Assembly: GCF_004217615.1 (NCBI RefSeq)
Contig: NZ_SHLD01000001.1
Location: 2,852,001 to 2,916,000 of the forward strand
Length of the DNA: 64,000 nt
Reading direction: 5' to 3'
Source: Micromonospora kangleipakensis
GTDB taxonomy: Bacteria > Actinomycetota > Actinomycetes > Mycobacteriales > Micromonosporaceae
Position 1 is the stretch's first letter. Each line of letters opens with the position of its first letter. The notes under the pieces are model-generated. The model made no database searches and was not told the origin of the DNA. It saw nothing but the letters and a program-made list of their open reading frames with translations. Below are positions 8,478 to 17,162 of this stretch, piece after piece. A program made the translations under genes and the position numbers.

Positions 8478-8996
8478 TTAAACTCCTTTCGTGCTTGCAC
8501 GCTGCTTGTCGCGCGCGTCCAACCGTGCCAAGGTCTTGTCGAATATTCGCCGAGACACCACGTCTCCCTCACTGCTTAGGGCATCGAATTTCCCCCGAAT
8601 TTCATCAAGCAATGGCTGACGGTCTCCACGCTCTTGGTGAGGCGTAGCTAGGATAGCTTCGATGCGCCGGCGAACGTTTCCATACTGCGCGCCTAGAGTT
8701 TTGTGCTTTTCCGCTCTCTCGGGGAATCGGAGGTGGATCTGCAGGGCAGACAAAATGGCCGCGGTGATGCTGAGTACGCCGAACGTTATCTTCAAGAATC
8801 CGGGAACGCTACTCGTTAGCGTGGCGAAGGCGCCGGTACCCAAAGTAGTGGTAATGACAATTACGGGAACTGCCAGCCAGTAGTTAGCTCGTTTGAGGAA
8901 TTTTCCGGCCTCATGGTGCGAATGCTGCCCTTCCCGCGCACGCGTTAGCCAGGTCTGCAAAAGCTTATCGGCCTGCGTCCATTGTGAATCGGACAA
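8478..8996 (-). CDS. SLATT domain membrane protein
   Basis: A 172-residue protein with an N-terminal amphipathic helix (HSHHEAGKFLKRANYWL), two transmembrane helices (LAVPVIVITTTLGTGAFATL and FGVLSITAAILSALQIHLRF) and a following ERAEKHKTLGAQYGNVRRRIEAIL segment. This is the recognised layout of SLATT domains (SMODS and SLOG-associating 2TM effectors), predicted pore-forming effectors of nucleotide-signalling and other defence systems. A TTG at 8996 is chosen because GGAG lies five bases upstream; a TTG at 9047 gives a non-conserved leader. No sensor gene (SMODS, SLOG, reverse transcriptase) is intact next to it. It lies inside a tRNA-borne integrative element, a typical place for defence genes. 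Confidence 0.8.
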   Translation of the reverse strand: MSDSQWTQADKLLQTWLTRAREGQHSHHEAGKFLKRANYWLAVPVIVITTTLGTGAFATLTSSVPGFLKITFGVLSITAAILSALQIHLRFPERAEKHKTLGAQYGNVRRRIEAILATPHQERGDRQPLLDEIRGKFDALSSEGDVVSRRIFDKTLARLDARDKQRASTKGV

Positions 8997-9576
8997 GACT
9001 GCTCCAACGGGCTGGGGTGGGCCAGAGTCCCGACATCGTAGCAACAAAACGGTCGGTGGCCCATGCCCGACAGGAGGTTGAAGGCGACTCCCGACGGGAG
9101 CCCCTTCTGAGCAAGCGGGTGTCCTTAATGCGCGGCCACTAGAGAGAGCGACCTGGGCCGGACGTGGGCCGGCGGCCGACGCGGATGCGGTCGGCGGCGT
9201 ACAAGCTCGCGGGAGCCGTCGGCGGGAAAGATAACGATGACCGGGATGCCCTCACCCATCCCCCTCGCGCCGCTCACGGGGTGTAGGCGGTGTCGCTCCC
9301 GGTCACCCTATGGGTCCCGCTACCTCGAACAATCCGTCACCCTGCACGTTCCCGGCCGGCCGGGCCGTCAAAGGCTAGTCAGTAGCGACCAGCCATTACC
9401 AACGCCGACTGCCTTGCCCAACTCATGCGGACGCTGTGCCTGACATCTGTTCCCGACATCAACCGCCGAGAAGCCGGCTGATGCCGGGCCGCTACGTCAG
9501 CAAGAAGTCAGCAAGGAGGCAGGCATCATCTGTCGCTGAGCTACCTCGGACGGTAGGTGGAGTGCACGCGACGACA
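8997..9576. other. Non-coding spacer inside element A
   Basis: Between the SLATT gene and the second att copy there are only short frames without ribosome sites. A small hairpin-like CTCCCG/CGGGAG pair occurs at 9088-9100. Nothing else is recognised. Confidence 0.5.
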
Positions 9577-10959
9577 TCAGATGGCATCGGCTGAATCGCC
9601 CCGGCGGACGAGATCAACATTCACACCGAAGAGGTCACTGGTTCGATCCCAGTATCGCCCACGCAGGTCAAAGGCCACTTCCCGGCTTCGGGGGTGGCCT
9701 TTTTGCTGCCCGTACAGCAGCGAAGTACAGCAACGATCAGCGGCCGAGTGAGTCGCCGAGACGCTTGAGGGCGCGTCGCGGGTCGCTTTCGACGAGACCT
9801 GCGTGTAGATCTCCATCGTCACGGAGAAGCGAGCGTGCCGGAGGACCTGCATGGCGACTCTCGGGTGAACGTCGAGGTCGGCCAGCAGCGTGGCGCAGGT
9901 GCGCCTTGCGTCGTGGACGGTGATCGGCTCGACTTTCGCCCTCTCGAACCGGGCTTGCCAGGAGCGCTGGAAGTTGCGTGGTTCGATGGGTGTGCCGTAG
10001 CGGGTGGTGAATACAAGGTCGGTTTCGTGCCAGGCGTTGCCGGCGGCTGCTCGCGCCTCGTCGCGTTGTTCGCTTCGTAGCTTTAGCGCGGTCAGGCAGA
10101 TGTCGGGCAGGGGGAGTGTGGCGTCGGATGCCTGGGTCTTGGTGTCCCGGTGTAGGAGCTGCCCGCGCACGCGTTGCAGTTGGCGGCCGACGGTCAGCTC
10201 TCCTGTGTCGAGGTCGACGTCCTCCCAGGTGAGCCCCAGCGCCTCGCCCTTGCGCAGTCCGGTAACGAGGACCAAGGCGTAGGCGGCGTAGAGCGGGTCC
10301 TCGTCCTGGCAGGCGCTGTCCAGGAACTTCCGCGCCTCATCGCTCGACCAGGACTTGCCCCGCCGCCGGCGGACGGTGGCCAGGGTGACTGGCACGGCCG
10401 GGTTCTTGGCGATGAGGTCTTCGGCCTGGGCGTGGGTGAGGGCGGCCCGCAGCGCGGCCCGGATGTCGCTGACCGTCCGCGTCGACGGGACGGCCTGGCA
10501 GCAGCGGCCGACCGCGCAGCAGCGCCGTTTGTCCTTCGGGCGCGCGGCGTCCTTGCCCTGGGCGCAGCACTGGCAGGTGCGGGCCACCTGGTTGATCCAA
10601 GTCTGAACGTCCCGCGACTGGAGCCGGTCGAGGCGCTTAGCCTCGAGGCCGGGTGCGATGTAGCGGCGGACGAACGTCTCGTAGGTCGCGTAGGTCAGCG
10701 GTGCCCGGTTCGGCTGGATGATCTCCGACAGCCAGTAGGTGAGGAAGCTGCCGACCGTCGGGACGCTGGTCGCCACCGGCCCCTGCTTCGCCTGGTGGTG
10801 CAGCTTGATCCACTTGTCGTGGACGGCCTCGCGGGTCTGCCCGTAGACGTACTTGCGGGTCCGCCTGCCGTCGGGCTTGGTGACCCAGACGTACGCGGCG
10901 AAGCCATTGCGGTAGGGGAAGATCGAGCCTTCGCCGTTGGCGCGGGTGCGTCCGGGCAT
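9577..10959 (-). CDS. Tyrosine-type integrase of element B, frameshifted C-terminus
   Basis: An integrase of pSAM2/phage type. The N-terminus has the arm-binding pattern GEGSIFPYRNGFAAYVWV; a cysteine-rich insert (CQCC...CCAVGRCC) sits in the core-binding domain. The catalytic part shows the Arg in VTGLRKGEALGLTWEDVD, VHDARRTCATLL, then LRHARFSVTMEIYTQ with His and nucleophile Tyr. After the Tyr the expected tail ALKRLGDSLGR-stop is found in a neighbouring frame ending at 9737, so a one-base loss near 9770 makes the protein read on through the att site to 9577. The ATG at 10959 overlaps the excisionase stop by one base. Confidence 0.85.
   Translation of the reverse strand: MPGRTRANGEGSIFPYRNGFAAYVWVTKPDGRRTRKYVYGQTREAVHDKWIKLHHQAKQGPVATSVPTVGSFLTYWLSEIIQPNRAPLTYATYETFVRRYIAPGLEAKRLDRLQSRDVQTWINQVARTCQCCAQGKDAARPKDKRRCCAVGRCCQAVPSTRTVSDIRAALRAALTHAQAEDLIAKNPAVPVTLATVRRRRGKSWSSDEARKFLDSACQDEDPLYAAYALVLVTGLRKGEALGLTWEDVDLDTGELTVGRQLQRVRGQLLHRDTKTQASDATLPLPDICLTALKLRSEQRDEARAAAGNAWHETDLVFTTRYGTPIEPRNFQRSWQARFERAKVEPITVHDARRTCATLLADLDVHPRVAMQVLRHARFSVTMEIYTQVSSKATRDAPSSVSATHSAADRCCTSLLYGQQKGHPRSREVAFDLRGRYWDRTSDLFGVNVDLVRRGDSADAI
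9620..9662 (+). repeat. Attachment-site copy 2 (tRNA-Val 3' half)
   Basis: Identical over 43 bases to the tRNA-Val 3' half at 6270-6312. The upstream half of the tRNA is absent, so this is not a tRNA gene but an att junction shared by element A (its far end) and element B (its integrase end). Confidence 0.9.
9670..9705 (+). terminator. Rho-independent terminator after att copy 2
   Basis: Stem AAAGGCCAC/GTGGCCTTT with an inner CCCG/CGGG pair is followed directly by a run of T. It is placed as a tRNA terminator would be and also lies across the reverse-strand read-through end of the neighbouring integrase. Confidence 0.7.
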
Positions 10960-11156
10960 CAGGCGGCCTCCTGGCGTTCGACCTGTTCGCGGATGTAGTC
11001 GTCGACCCATTCGGGGAGGATGCGACGGTACTTGCCGTCCTTGATGGAGCGCAGCTCGCCGGTGGCGATCTTCATCTTGACCTTGGAGATGCCGAAACCG
11101 AGGAGGACGGCAACCTCTGCGGGTGAGTACCAGCGTGGGGTGAGGTCACGGCTCAT
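10959..11156 (-). CDS. Excisionase / MerR-like helix-turn-helix protein
   Basis: A 65-residue protein: RWYSPAEVAVLLGFGISKVKMKIATGELRSIKDGKYRRILPEWVDDYI. This is the excisionase-type winged helix (HTH_17) with the GKYRRI wing. It is encoded directly upstream of the integrase, with overlapping stop and start, and overlaps the end of the replication initiator gene (ATGA). The rep-xis-int order and overlaps are those of pSAM2-like actinomycete integrative and conjugative elements, where Xis works with Int to excise the element. Confidence 0.85.
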   Translation of the reverse strand: MSRDLTPRWYSPAEVAVLLGFGISKVKMKIATGELRSIKDGKYRRILPEWVDDYIREQVERQEAA

Positions 11157-12723
11157 GCGGCGGCCCCGATGAGCCAGGCTTCGTGGGCGAGTTCTTCCCG
11201 GCCGACGCGTCTGCTCTCGCGTCGCTGTCTGGCGGCGGTGTTGGCGAGGAGTGCGTCGCCTTCCGTGAGCCATCCCGAGCCGGCGTAGCTGAGGGTGCTG
11301 AGGGTGATGACGTCTGCGGTGTCGTCGTCCTCAGTGCGGCGGTAGGTGGTGCGGGTGTCGCGGAGCAACCCGAAGGTGACCGAGTAGCGGCGGGCTTTGG
11401 TGAGGAAATGGCCGCCGAAGCCGAGCATGTGCGCCCAGCGCCGCAGCCCGGCGTAGGCGTTGGATTGGGTGTCAAGGTCGGCTTGACGGCGGTTGGCCGT
11501 TGCGGCGCCGCTGGCGGTGTCGGTGGGGTGGGGCGTCCGAGGTGCCAGCAGGCGTCGATGAGGCGGGCGAGGTGGTCGCCTTCCGGGTCGGCGTAGCCGT
11601 CAATGGTGGCCGGGGCGAGTCGAGTGGAGCAGTGGCCGGTGGCTTCGGTTGCCTTGGTGGCGTACTTGGCGAGGTAGGCGGCAACCTTATCGTCGGTGAG
11701 TTCGCCGCTGGCGGTGTTGATGCGGCGGACGTCGACCTGCTTGCCCCAGGCGACCAGCCAGCCTTCGGGCTGGTCGGGGTGTGGGGGTGTGGTGACGATG
11801 ATTCGGGAGGCGGCGGCGTGGACGGCTTCGGCCAGGTCGTCGATGGTGATGCCGGGCGGCGCCGGGACGAGGGCGTCTGGATCGTCGGGGTCGAGGCCGT
11901 CGAGGCGCAGCAGGGCGTGGAAGTGCACGGCGGCGCGGCGTTGCATCTCGGCGACCTTGCCGTGCGACACCCGCACGGGTGGCAGTCAGCGGACCTTGCC
12001 GGAGGTGGTGACGATGCGGACGAAGGGGATGCCGCGTTGGCGGCAGAGGGCGGCGAGGTGGCGTTCGATGGCCTGCTTGGTGCGTCGCCACAGCTCGCCC
12101 GAGAAGTAGTTCCAGACGACCTGGTGGGCGTGGTCGTAGCAGTCCAGGCACAACGGCTGCCCGAGCCGCGGATCGTCGGCGTCGTGGCGGGCGAAGCACA
12201 CCGCGGGCTGCCCGTGCTTGCAGGTGCCGGCGTCGCTGCGGGCGCGGCAGGGGGCGGGACGGCAGTCGCAGCGCTGCCGGTTGCGGCAGGTGTGGCGGGG
12301 GACGTGCCGGTGGTGGACCGCGCCGAACGAGGGTGCCGTGTAGGTGGCGAAGACGACCGGGTGCCGGCCGACCGAGGCGGGGACGCCCTTGCCACCGGTC
12401 AGTCCGCGACAGACGACTTGGTAGGCGTCGCCCTGGTAGACCCAGGCGCAGTCCGGGCACACCGATTCGCGGCGGTTGCCGCACGCCTTGTAGAGCGTCT
12501 GGTCGGGCAGCTCGTCGGTGTGCAGCCGGCGGGTGACGCGGCCGGTGCTCCGGTCGACGGCCGCGATGGTGCCGGTGAGGCGGATCGGCCGAGAGCAGCC
12601 GCCAGCGGAGCGGGTGTGCTCCAGCCAGCCGGAGAACTCCGGCGTGGCAGCGCGGTGCAGGACCTGGGCGTCACGGCCGACGGCGAGTCCGGGCCGGTAC
12701 AGGGTGAGCGAGGTGGTGGACAC
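11153..12723 (-). pseudogene. RepSA-type replication initiator, broken by a stop and a frameshift
   Basis: The product is recognisable as the pSAM2-family rolling-circle replication initiator: an N-terminal Cys-rich region (ACGNRRESVCPDCAWVYQGDAY), HPVVFATYTAPSFGAVH, CRNRQRCDCRPAPC, then FHALLRLDG, YLAKYATKATEATGH and the final HMLGFGGHFLTKARRYSVTF. An in-frame TGA at 11986-11988 interrupts it after TTSGKVR; coding resumes in the same frame (LPPVRVSHGKVAE). A second break, a one-base shift near 11525 in the run CCCCACCCCACC, separates HLGRPTP from DTASGAATANRRQADLDTQ. The GTG at 12723 has GAGGAGAC just upstream. Element B therefore probably cannot replicate on its own. Confidence 0.85.
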
Positions 12724-13274
12724 GACTGTCTCCTCTTCAGGAGGTGGCAGGGACGAGAGACGAAGCACCACCAGCCGTGGACATGGGTCCGCTGGTGGTG
12801 TTCGTCGTGTCTCCTGGCACCGCCGAGAGGGCGGCTGACGCCGGAGGGCGGAATCGTGGTCATGCCACTTCCCGCCGATGGGTCATGTCCTTTCACGCTC
12901 TGGACCTGATGAGTGGGCCGGCACGGGTGGGGAGCCTGAGATATCGGCATCCGGCAGGTTGCCGCAGGCTGCCCCCACCCGTGGAGAGGCGCGAATCCGG
13001 GCCATCGTGGACGGCACGTGAGGCCGTGCTGGGCCGCTCAGCGGATTCAGGGAACCGGCACGGTGGCCGGTGCGATCGAGAGCCGGCGGGACGTTGCCCG
13101 CATCAGCGGCAGGAAGGCCGCTCAGCATCTCGGACGTCGAGTCCAGCGATCCGGCAGGACGGCCGCGCTGGCGTGCTCGACGAGCGCCAGAGTAGCACCG
13201 GGTACCGATACGTCAACCCGCCGTGACTCCGCTTCAGTGAATGGCGAGCCCGCTCCACCTCGCGGTTCTGAGTG
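12724..13274. other. Non-coding stretch upstream of rep
   Basis: About 550 bases containing only antisense or startless frames. A pSAM2-like element would carry its regulator, Spd and FtsK-like transfer genes upstream of rep; none is visible here, so that block has been lost. I recognise no origin or iteron set. Confidence 0.5.
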
Positions 13275-13787
13275 TCAGCAGACGCACTCGAAGGACAAGC
13301 CGCTACTCGCCGGGGTCGCGATCCAGGCTGCCCGGACAGGGGCATGCCGCTGCGCCTTCGCCCAGGTATCCGCCAGCGCTGCGGCGCGGAGCGGCCCGGT
13401 GGGAGCGAACTTGAACCCCGTGTCATGGACGTCGAGGCTGTCAAGGCCGATCAGATCGGCCTCGTCGTCGAAGGCCATCTCCAAGTCGAGCTGCCATAGT
13501 TCGGGCTGCCAGTAGGGATCGTCGTGGTCACCGACATCAGCGATGGCCAGCTGCCGGGTGAAGGTCAGAATCAGGCGGTTGTCGCTCCAGGACCGTCGGC
13601 CCCACTGGATGATGAAGCCATCGGCATCAGAGTCCGGAGTCTGGTCGAGGCCGTCGATGTCCAGTTGCAGGAACTCAGCGAACGCACCCCATGCCGCCTC
13701 GACATCGGTCACACCGTCCTGATCGACGCCATGCCGCCGCAGGATCTGCGCGAACACGTCAGCGGTGGTCCGCCAAGGGATGTGCAT
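13275..13787 (-). CDS. Hypothetical protein (170 aa)
   Basis: A well-composed acidic protein with segments FAEFLQLDIDGLD, GFIIQWGRRSWSDNRLILTFTRQL and PELWQLDLEMAFDDEADL. The alternation suggests a beta-rich single domain; no signal peptide or transmembrane helix is present. I do not recognise a named family, though similar cytoplasmic proteins of unknown function occur in actinomycetes. It is isolated between the element B remnants and an IS-end-like repeat. Confidence 0.7.
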   Translation of the reverse strand: MHIPWRTTADVFAQILRRHGVDQDGVTDVEAAWGAFAEFLQLDIDGLDQTPDSDADGFIIQWGRRSWSDNRLILTFTRQLAIADVGDHDDPYWQPELWQLDLEMAFDDEADLIGLDSLDVHDTGFKFAPTGPLRAAALADTWAKAQRHAPVRAAWIATPASSGLSFECVC

Positions 13788-14453
13788 GTGCTCAGCATGC
13801 CCTGATGACCCCGCCGGCTGCCGCCCGTGCCGGGTCTCAGGACCTCCGTGACAGACCAGTCTCGGGACGTGCGTGACACGTCCAGCTAGACGATCTTCGT
13901 GTCAGGGTAGCCGCTCGGAGGTCTGGCGGCCGACTCGTAGGTGTCGGTTCTCAGCGAACGTTGCGGTACATCAAGATTCTTTTCAGCAGAAGTTTCAGCA
14001 TCCGCCCAGCACTTCAGTCGGTCTGGGCTTTGCCACTGCCTGAACCTCCGGCGCGACCGTTGCACCCAGCAAGCCGTCTACAAGCCGGCTCTCGCCACAC
14101 TCCGTGCGCGATGACTAGCGAGCCCTGGTCGGCCCGCCCTGAATCGTTGAGCCGACCATGCGCCGGCTGTGAGCGTGGTATGAGCCCGTGGTGAGCGCGG
14201 GGTGCCATCTTCAACTGTGCTGCGTGGAAACCGAAAGTAGCCTCGCCAGGCTGATCCGAGAGTGCTGAGCCGGACTCGCGGGGGTGAAGGCGCCCGAAAT
14301 CCTCGGCGGGAAGGCGACAGCAGGCTAGCTTCGGTCAAAGACACCTAAACCGGGCGGCGCGGGCGTGAGCCAGGTCCGCCCCCGGTACCTCACGCGCCAG
14401 CCGAGGCGCACGACCACAGGGAAAACAACCTACGAGCTACAGGGGGTCAAACC
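13788..14453. other. Intergenic stretch with one IS-end-like repeat
   Basis: About 670 bases. The only structure I see is the 47-base repeat at 13836-13882 listed separately. The remaining frames lack ribosome sites and family resemblance. Confidence 0.5.
13836..13882 (+). repeat. Solo copy of an approximately 47-bp IS-end-like repeat
   Basis: GGTCTCAGGACCTCCGTGAC followed by a second, related CTCGGGACGTGCGTGACAC. The same bipartite sequence flanks ltrA at 20354-20400 (same orientation) and 21808-21854 (inverted). Two imperfect tandem units of TCAGGACCTGNGTGACA resemble the terminal repeats of IS481-type elements, but no transposase lies beside it. Confidence 0.65.
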
Positions 14454-15143
14454 TTGACTACTGCTGTCTTGCGGTCCGCGAAAGCGGGGGCAATCCTGAC
14501 GACGCTGGCGTTAAGCGTGGGTCTTATGCCCGGCGTCGCCGAGGCAGGGCCACCCCGCACCCACAAGTGCACCAGCCCCACTTTCTTCGGAGGGAGCGAG
14601 CAATGGCTGGATCTAAACCAGCGCTACGGCGTCAGCGAACGGATCATCGGCCCTCCTGCGCCCGCGACCGACGATATTGCTGACCCCCCCGGTGGGCCTG
14701 GCTGCCGCACGGCGCTGGTCGGGGACCAGTGGGTCCGGGCCGTCCCGCCCTGGATCACGGCGACGGAGACCGAACGGGATGCTTTTATCGACAACTTTAA
14801 GAGCGCCCGCTATGTGATCGACGCCGGGACCGCCCAAGAGCAGTCCGTCACGGTGGGCCCGGAAATCTTGCAATCCGGGGTGGTTCCCGGTGATGTTGTG
14901 CTGCCGCCGGGAACCGCCGGGCTGCCCTTCGTCGTACCCGTGTCTCCTGTCTTTCATCCGCTTCGCCCCGGCACTCACACCAGCACCCTCATCGTGGACA
15001 TGAACGCGGACGTCTGCACCGGCCGCGGGCCCGCCCCGGGCCTTGGGGGCAACGGGTGTCTGCTTGCAGGCGAATCCGAGTACCCCATCCTCGATAACGG
15101 GCCTTTCACAGTTTTGACTGGTCCCCCGCCCCCAATCGCCTAG
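14454..15143 (+). CDS. Secreted hypothetical protein (229 aa)
   Basis: A TTG start at 14454 is supported by a GGGGG ribosome site seven bases upstream. The N-terminus is a classical Sec signal: basic start, hydrophobic core LTTLALSVGLMPGV and cleavage after AEA. The mature part has scattered cysteines (HKCTSP, GCRTAL, DVCTGR, GCLLAG) that could form disulfides and a beta-rich composition. The segment PGTHTSTLIVDMNADVC resembles an Ig-like strand pair. No family is recognised. It is followed 57 bases later by a strong hairpin terminator and appears monocistronic. Confidence 0.75.
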   Translation: MTTAVLRSAKAGAILTTLALSVGLMPGVAEAGPPRTHKCTSPTFFGGSEQWLDLNQRYGVSERIIGPPAPATDDIADPPGGPGCRTALVGDQWVRAVPPWITATETERDAFIDNFKSARYVIDAGTAQEQSVTVGPEILQSGVVPGDVVLPPGTAGLPFVVPVSPVFHPLRPGTHTSTLIVDMNADVCTGRGPAPGLGGNGCLLAGESEYPILDNGPFTVLTGPPPPIA

Positions 15144-15200
15144 ACCGCCAGGCGCGCAAGGGGCCGGGGTATCCGCAACTCGGCTAGCCCACCCGTGTAG

Positions 15201-15228
15201 GGGCCCTCAGAACGGTTCTGAGGGCCCT
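15201..15228 (+). terminator. Hairpin terminator after the 14454 gene
   Basis: A 13-bp perfect inverted repeat, GGGCCCTCAGAAC / GTTCTGAGGGCCC, with a one-base centre, then CTTCACT. It sits 57 bases after the stop of the secreted protein gene. Confidence 0.75.
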
Positions 15229-16254
15229 TCACTGTGTCCGGGTACCGTGGGGCACCCCCGACCAGGGCCCCAATCACCACAGCGACCAGCCCCCGCGCAT
15301 TCCCGGCAAAGGTCAATGGCCCTCGGTCGGGCGCTGCCCCGCCCTGTTTGAGGCCACGGTGTCAACCATCACCCGGCGCAGGACCACCAGGTGACTCCAG
15401 CGGCTGCCGGCTGCCGGCTGCCGCCCGGTGTGGGAGGACTTTCTGTACGTCTATCAAGGCGGCCCTTGGCGGGCCGCACGCGCCGCCGCCCGGGCGCGCG
15501 CCGGCCGCTGCCGCTGTCGCTCTGCGGCCGTCACGCCTGATGCCCGGCGGCTGGCGCGGACAGCGGGAGGCCCGGTGGGCCGCCGCAGAACGACAGTCCG
15601 TTGACCGGGGTGTGGTGGGCTGGCAGCCGGCCGGGGCGCGGCGGCCGTGGCACCGCCGCGCCGTCGGGCAAGTCACCGCCGGCCGTGGTGGGGATGCGGC
15701 GCGGAGGATGCGGGGCCGCCCCTCCAAGGTCAAGGGCGCTTCGCGTCGCTGCGCGACGGCCCTGCAGGCCGCCCTTGACCCCGGAGCCTCTGCGACCCCT
15801 CGGGCCGGCGTTGCCGGCAGGCCAGGGGCCTGCCCGGAGTGCGCGCGCCGCATCCCCACCACAGCCTCGTCGAATGTCTAAAGCCCTGCTCTGGAGTGGC
15901 CGGTTCTCCGAGGGGCCTCGGCAGCCGCCCTGCCTCAGAAGCCAACGCGCGCAGTAGGGCGGGGGCCGTACCGCGCTACCCGCCGGCGTCACGTCGAAGC
16001 CCGGCCGATGCTGTTTCGTGACCATGATGTGGCCGACCCGCGTCCGACCGTCGGCGGTCATGATCCCCGCAACCAACCGACTCCTGATCATGCCCGCGGC
16101 CTGCGGCAAAGCCAGGTAACGACTGCCTGTCAAACAGGATGCTAACCAGCCAGACAGACTATAAGAACAAAGTCAATGCGAGCAAGATCTTTTGGAAATC
16201 GACGGGACCCATTAGGCTCCAGCCTCGTCCTAGCAAGGTCCAGAAGGGATCAAC
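15229..16254. other. One-kilobase GC-rich structured non-coding region
   Basis: Long frames exist on both strands, but they are Arg/Pro/Ala-rich, overlap each other and have no conserved motifs. The sequence is rich in inverted repeats, the clearest being GGTCAAGGGCG at 15728-15738 paired with CGCCCTTGACC at 15770-15780, with nested smaller palindromes between. It may be a relic of an element's transfer or replication cis-region. Confidence 0.5.
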
Positions 16255-16728
16255 ATGCGAGTTGCACGGGTGGTCGCAGGGTTGACAGCTGTCATCACTG
16301 CTGTTCTCGGGCTAAGTCTGGCAACCGCCGGCCCCGCCGCCGCGGCGGAGAGCGGCACCTGGGTTGCTTACGGCAACACCAACCCGATCACGTCCAGCTC
16401 CAGCCTATGGAAGTGCGCCGGCACCAAGACGGTCACCACCAATGTGCTCGCGCAGGTCTGCGCGATCAGGACGCAAAATGGAGGAGGCGCCTACGTACAG
16501 GGGGCAGTGATCGTGCGTAACAACCGATCCAGCCTCTACTCCACGACGGCATTCCTCAGCCTGAGCCACACCTTTGGCTCTCTCATGGGCACTTGGGCAT
16601 GCCCGTCATCGGGGGTTTCGGCGAACTCGTGGTCGGTGTGCTTTGGACGGACCCTCTTCTCGGACATGAATGTGGAAGCGGAGGGGTCCATCGGTACTCT
16701 TGAACTCGGTCGTTCACCGTCCGTCTGA
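16255..16728 (+). CDS. Secreted hypothetical protein (157 aa)
   Basis: Starts MRVARVVAGLTAVITAVLGL with a Sec signal ending AGPAAAAE. The mature domain is about 125 residues, Ser/Thr-rich, with cysteines in WKCAGTK, AQVCAIR, WACPSS and WSVCFGR that could pair as two disulfides. The composition suggests a small extracellular beta-sandwich. The ribosome site AGAAGGGA is well spaced from the ATG. No family is recognised. It stands alone. Confidence 0.75.
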   Translation: MRVARVVAGLTAVITAVLGLSLATAGPAAAAESGTWVAYGNTNPITSSSSLWKCAGTKTVTTNVLAQVCAIRTQNGGGAYVQGAVIVRNNRSSLYSTTAFLSLSHTFGSLMGTWACPSSGVSANSWSVCFGRTLFSDMNVEAEGSIGTLELGRSPSV

Positions 16729-16803
16729 ACCGACTCTCATCGAGGTGGCGTGAATCCTGACGGGGTTTTCAACCTCCGATACGGTCGTTGAGCTGAGAAG
16801 GGT

Positions 16804-16941
16804 GTGACGTTCACTCTCACCCCGGCGCGGTCGCCAGCATCCTCTGGACCGCCGTCTCACTCACCGTCGCGTTCGGCTATTCCGCCGCCTGGATGCCCCT
16901 CGCCCTTATCGGCCTGACGACCAAGAAATGGCCAGGTTGAC
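16804..16941 (+). pseudogene. C-terminal scrap of a membrane protein
   Basis: A short frame reads HPGAVASILWTAVSLTVAF then GYSAAWMPLALIGLTTKKW before a TGA. It looks like the last transmembrane helices of a larger protein without its front. The family cannot be named and the call rests only on composition. Confidence 0.25.
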
Positions 16942-16982
16942 CCGGACGACCAGGCTCCGAGCCGTCCAGGTCAACCTGGCCA
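16929..16982. terminator. 14-bp inverted repeat, terminator-like
   Basis: TGGCCAGGTTGACC at 16929-16942 pairs perfectly with GGTCAACCTGGCCA at 16969-16982, with further GGAC/GTCC pairing in the 26-base loop. It overlaps the end of the membrane-protein scrap and could be its original terminator. Confidence 0.45.
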
Positions 16983-17162
16983 ATACCAGCTCAGAGCGAT
17001 GAGCAGCGGCCACCTTCACATTGACCGGACAACAGCCGGGGCACACGTGGGGCACAAGACAGTGTGAAACGTCGTCGAGCAGCGACCAGCCATGGCAGCC
17101 CAAGAGGCCGGGTAAGCAGGTGCCCAGCATCGTTCCCGCTGGTGAGCTGATCGCGGCTCTAA

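Larger units (their letters stand above)
6270..9662. mobile_element. Decayed integrative element A in tRNA-Val
   Basis: Bounded by the two 43-bp att repeats. It contains a 5'-truncated integrase immediately inside the tRNA end, an IS element, a gene fragment and a SLATT-domain gene. No replication or transfer genes remain, so it is most likely a remnant that can no longer move by itself. The body from 8.35 to 9.06 kb is visibly less GC-rich than the surroundings. Confidence 0.75.

Noticed and set aside
9620..9662. Second tRNA-Val gene
   Set aside because: Only the 3' half is present; acceptor 5' strand and D-arm are missing, so it is an att copy.
11500..12909. 469-codon plus-strand frame across the rep region
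   Set aside because: Antisense to the recognisable RepSA-type sequence; the Gly/Val/Asp-rich translation has no domain.
15234..16133. Several overlapping frames of 100-215 codons on both strands
   Set aside because: Mutually overlapping, Arg/Pro/Ala-rich, no ribosome sites; better explained by a GC-rich structured non-coding region.
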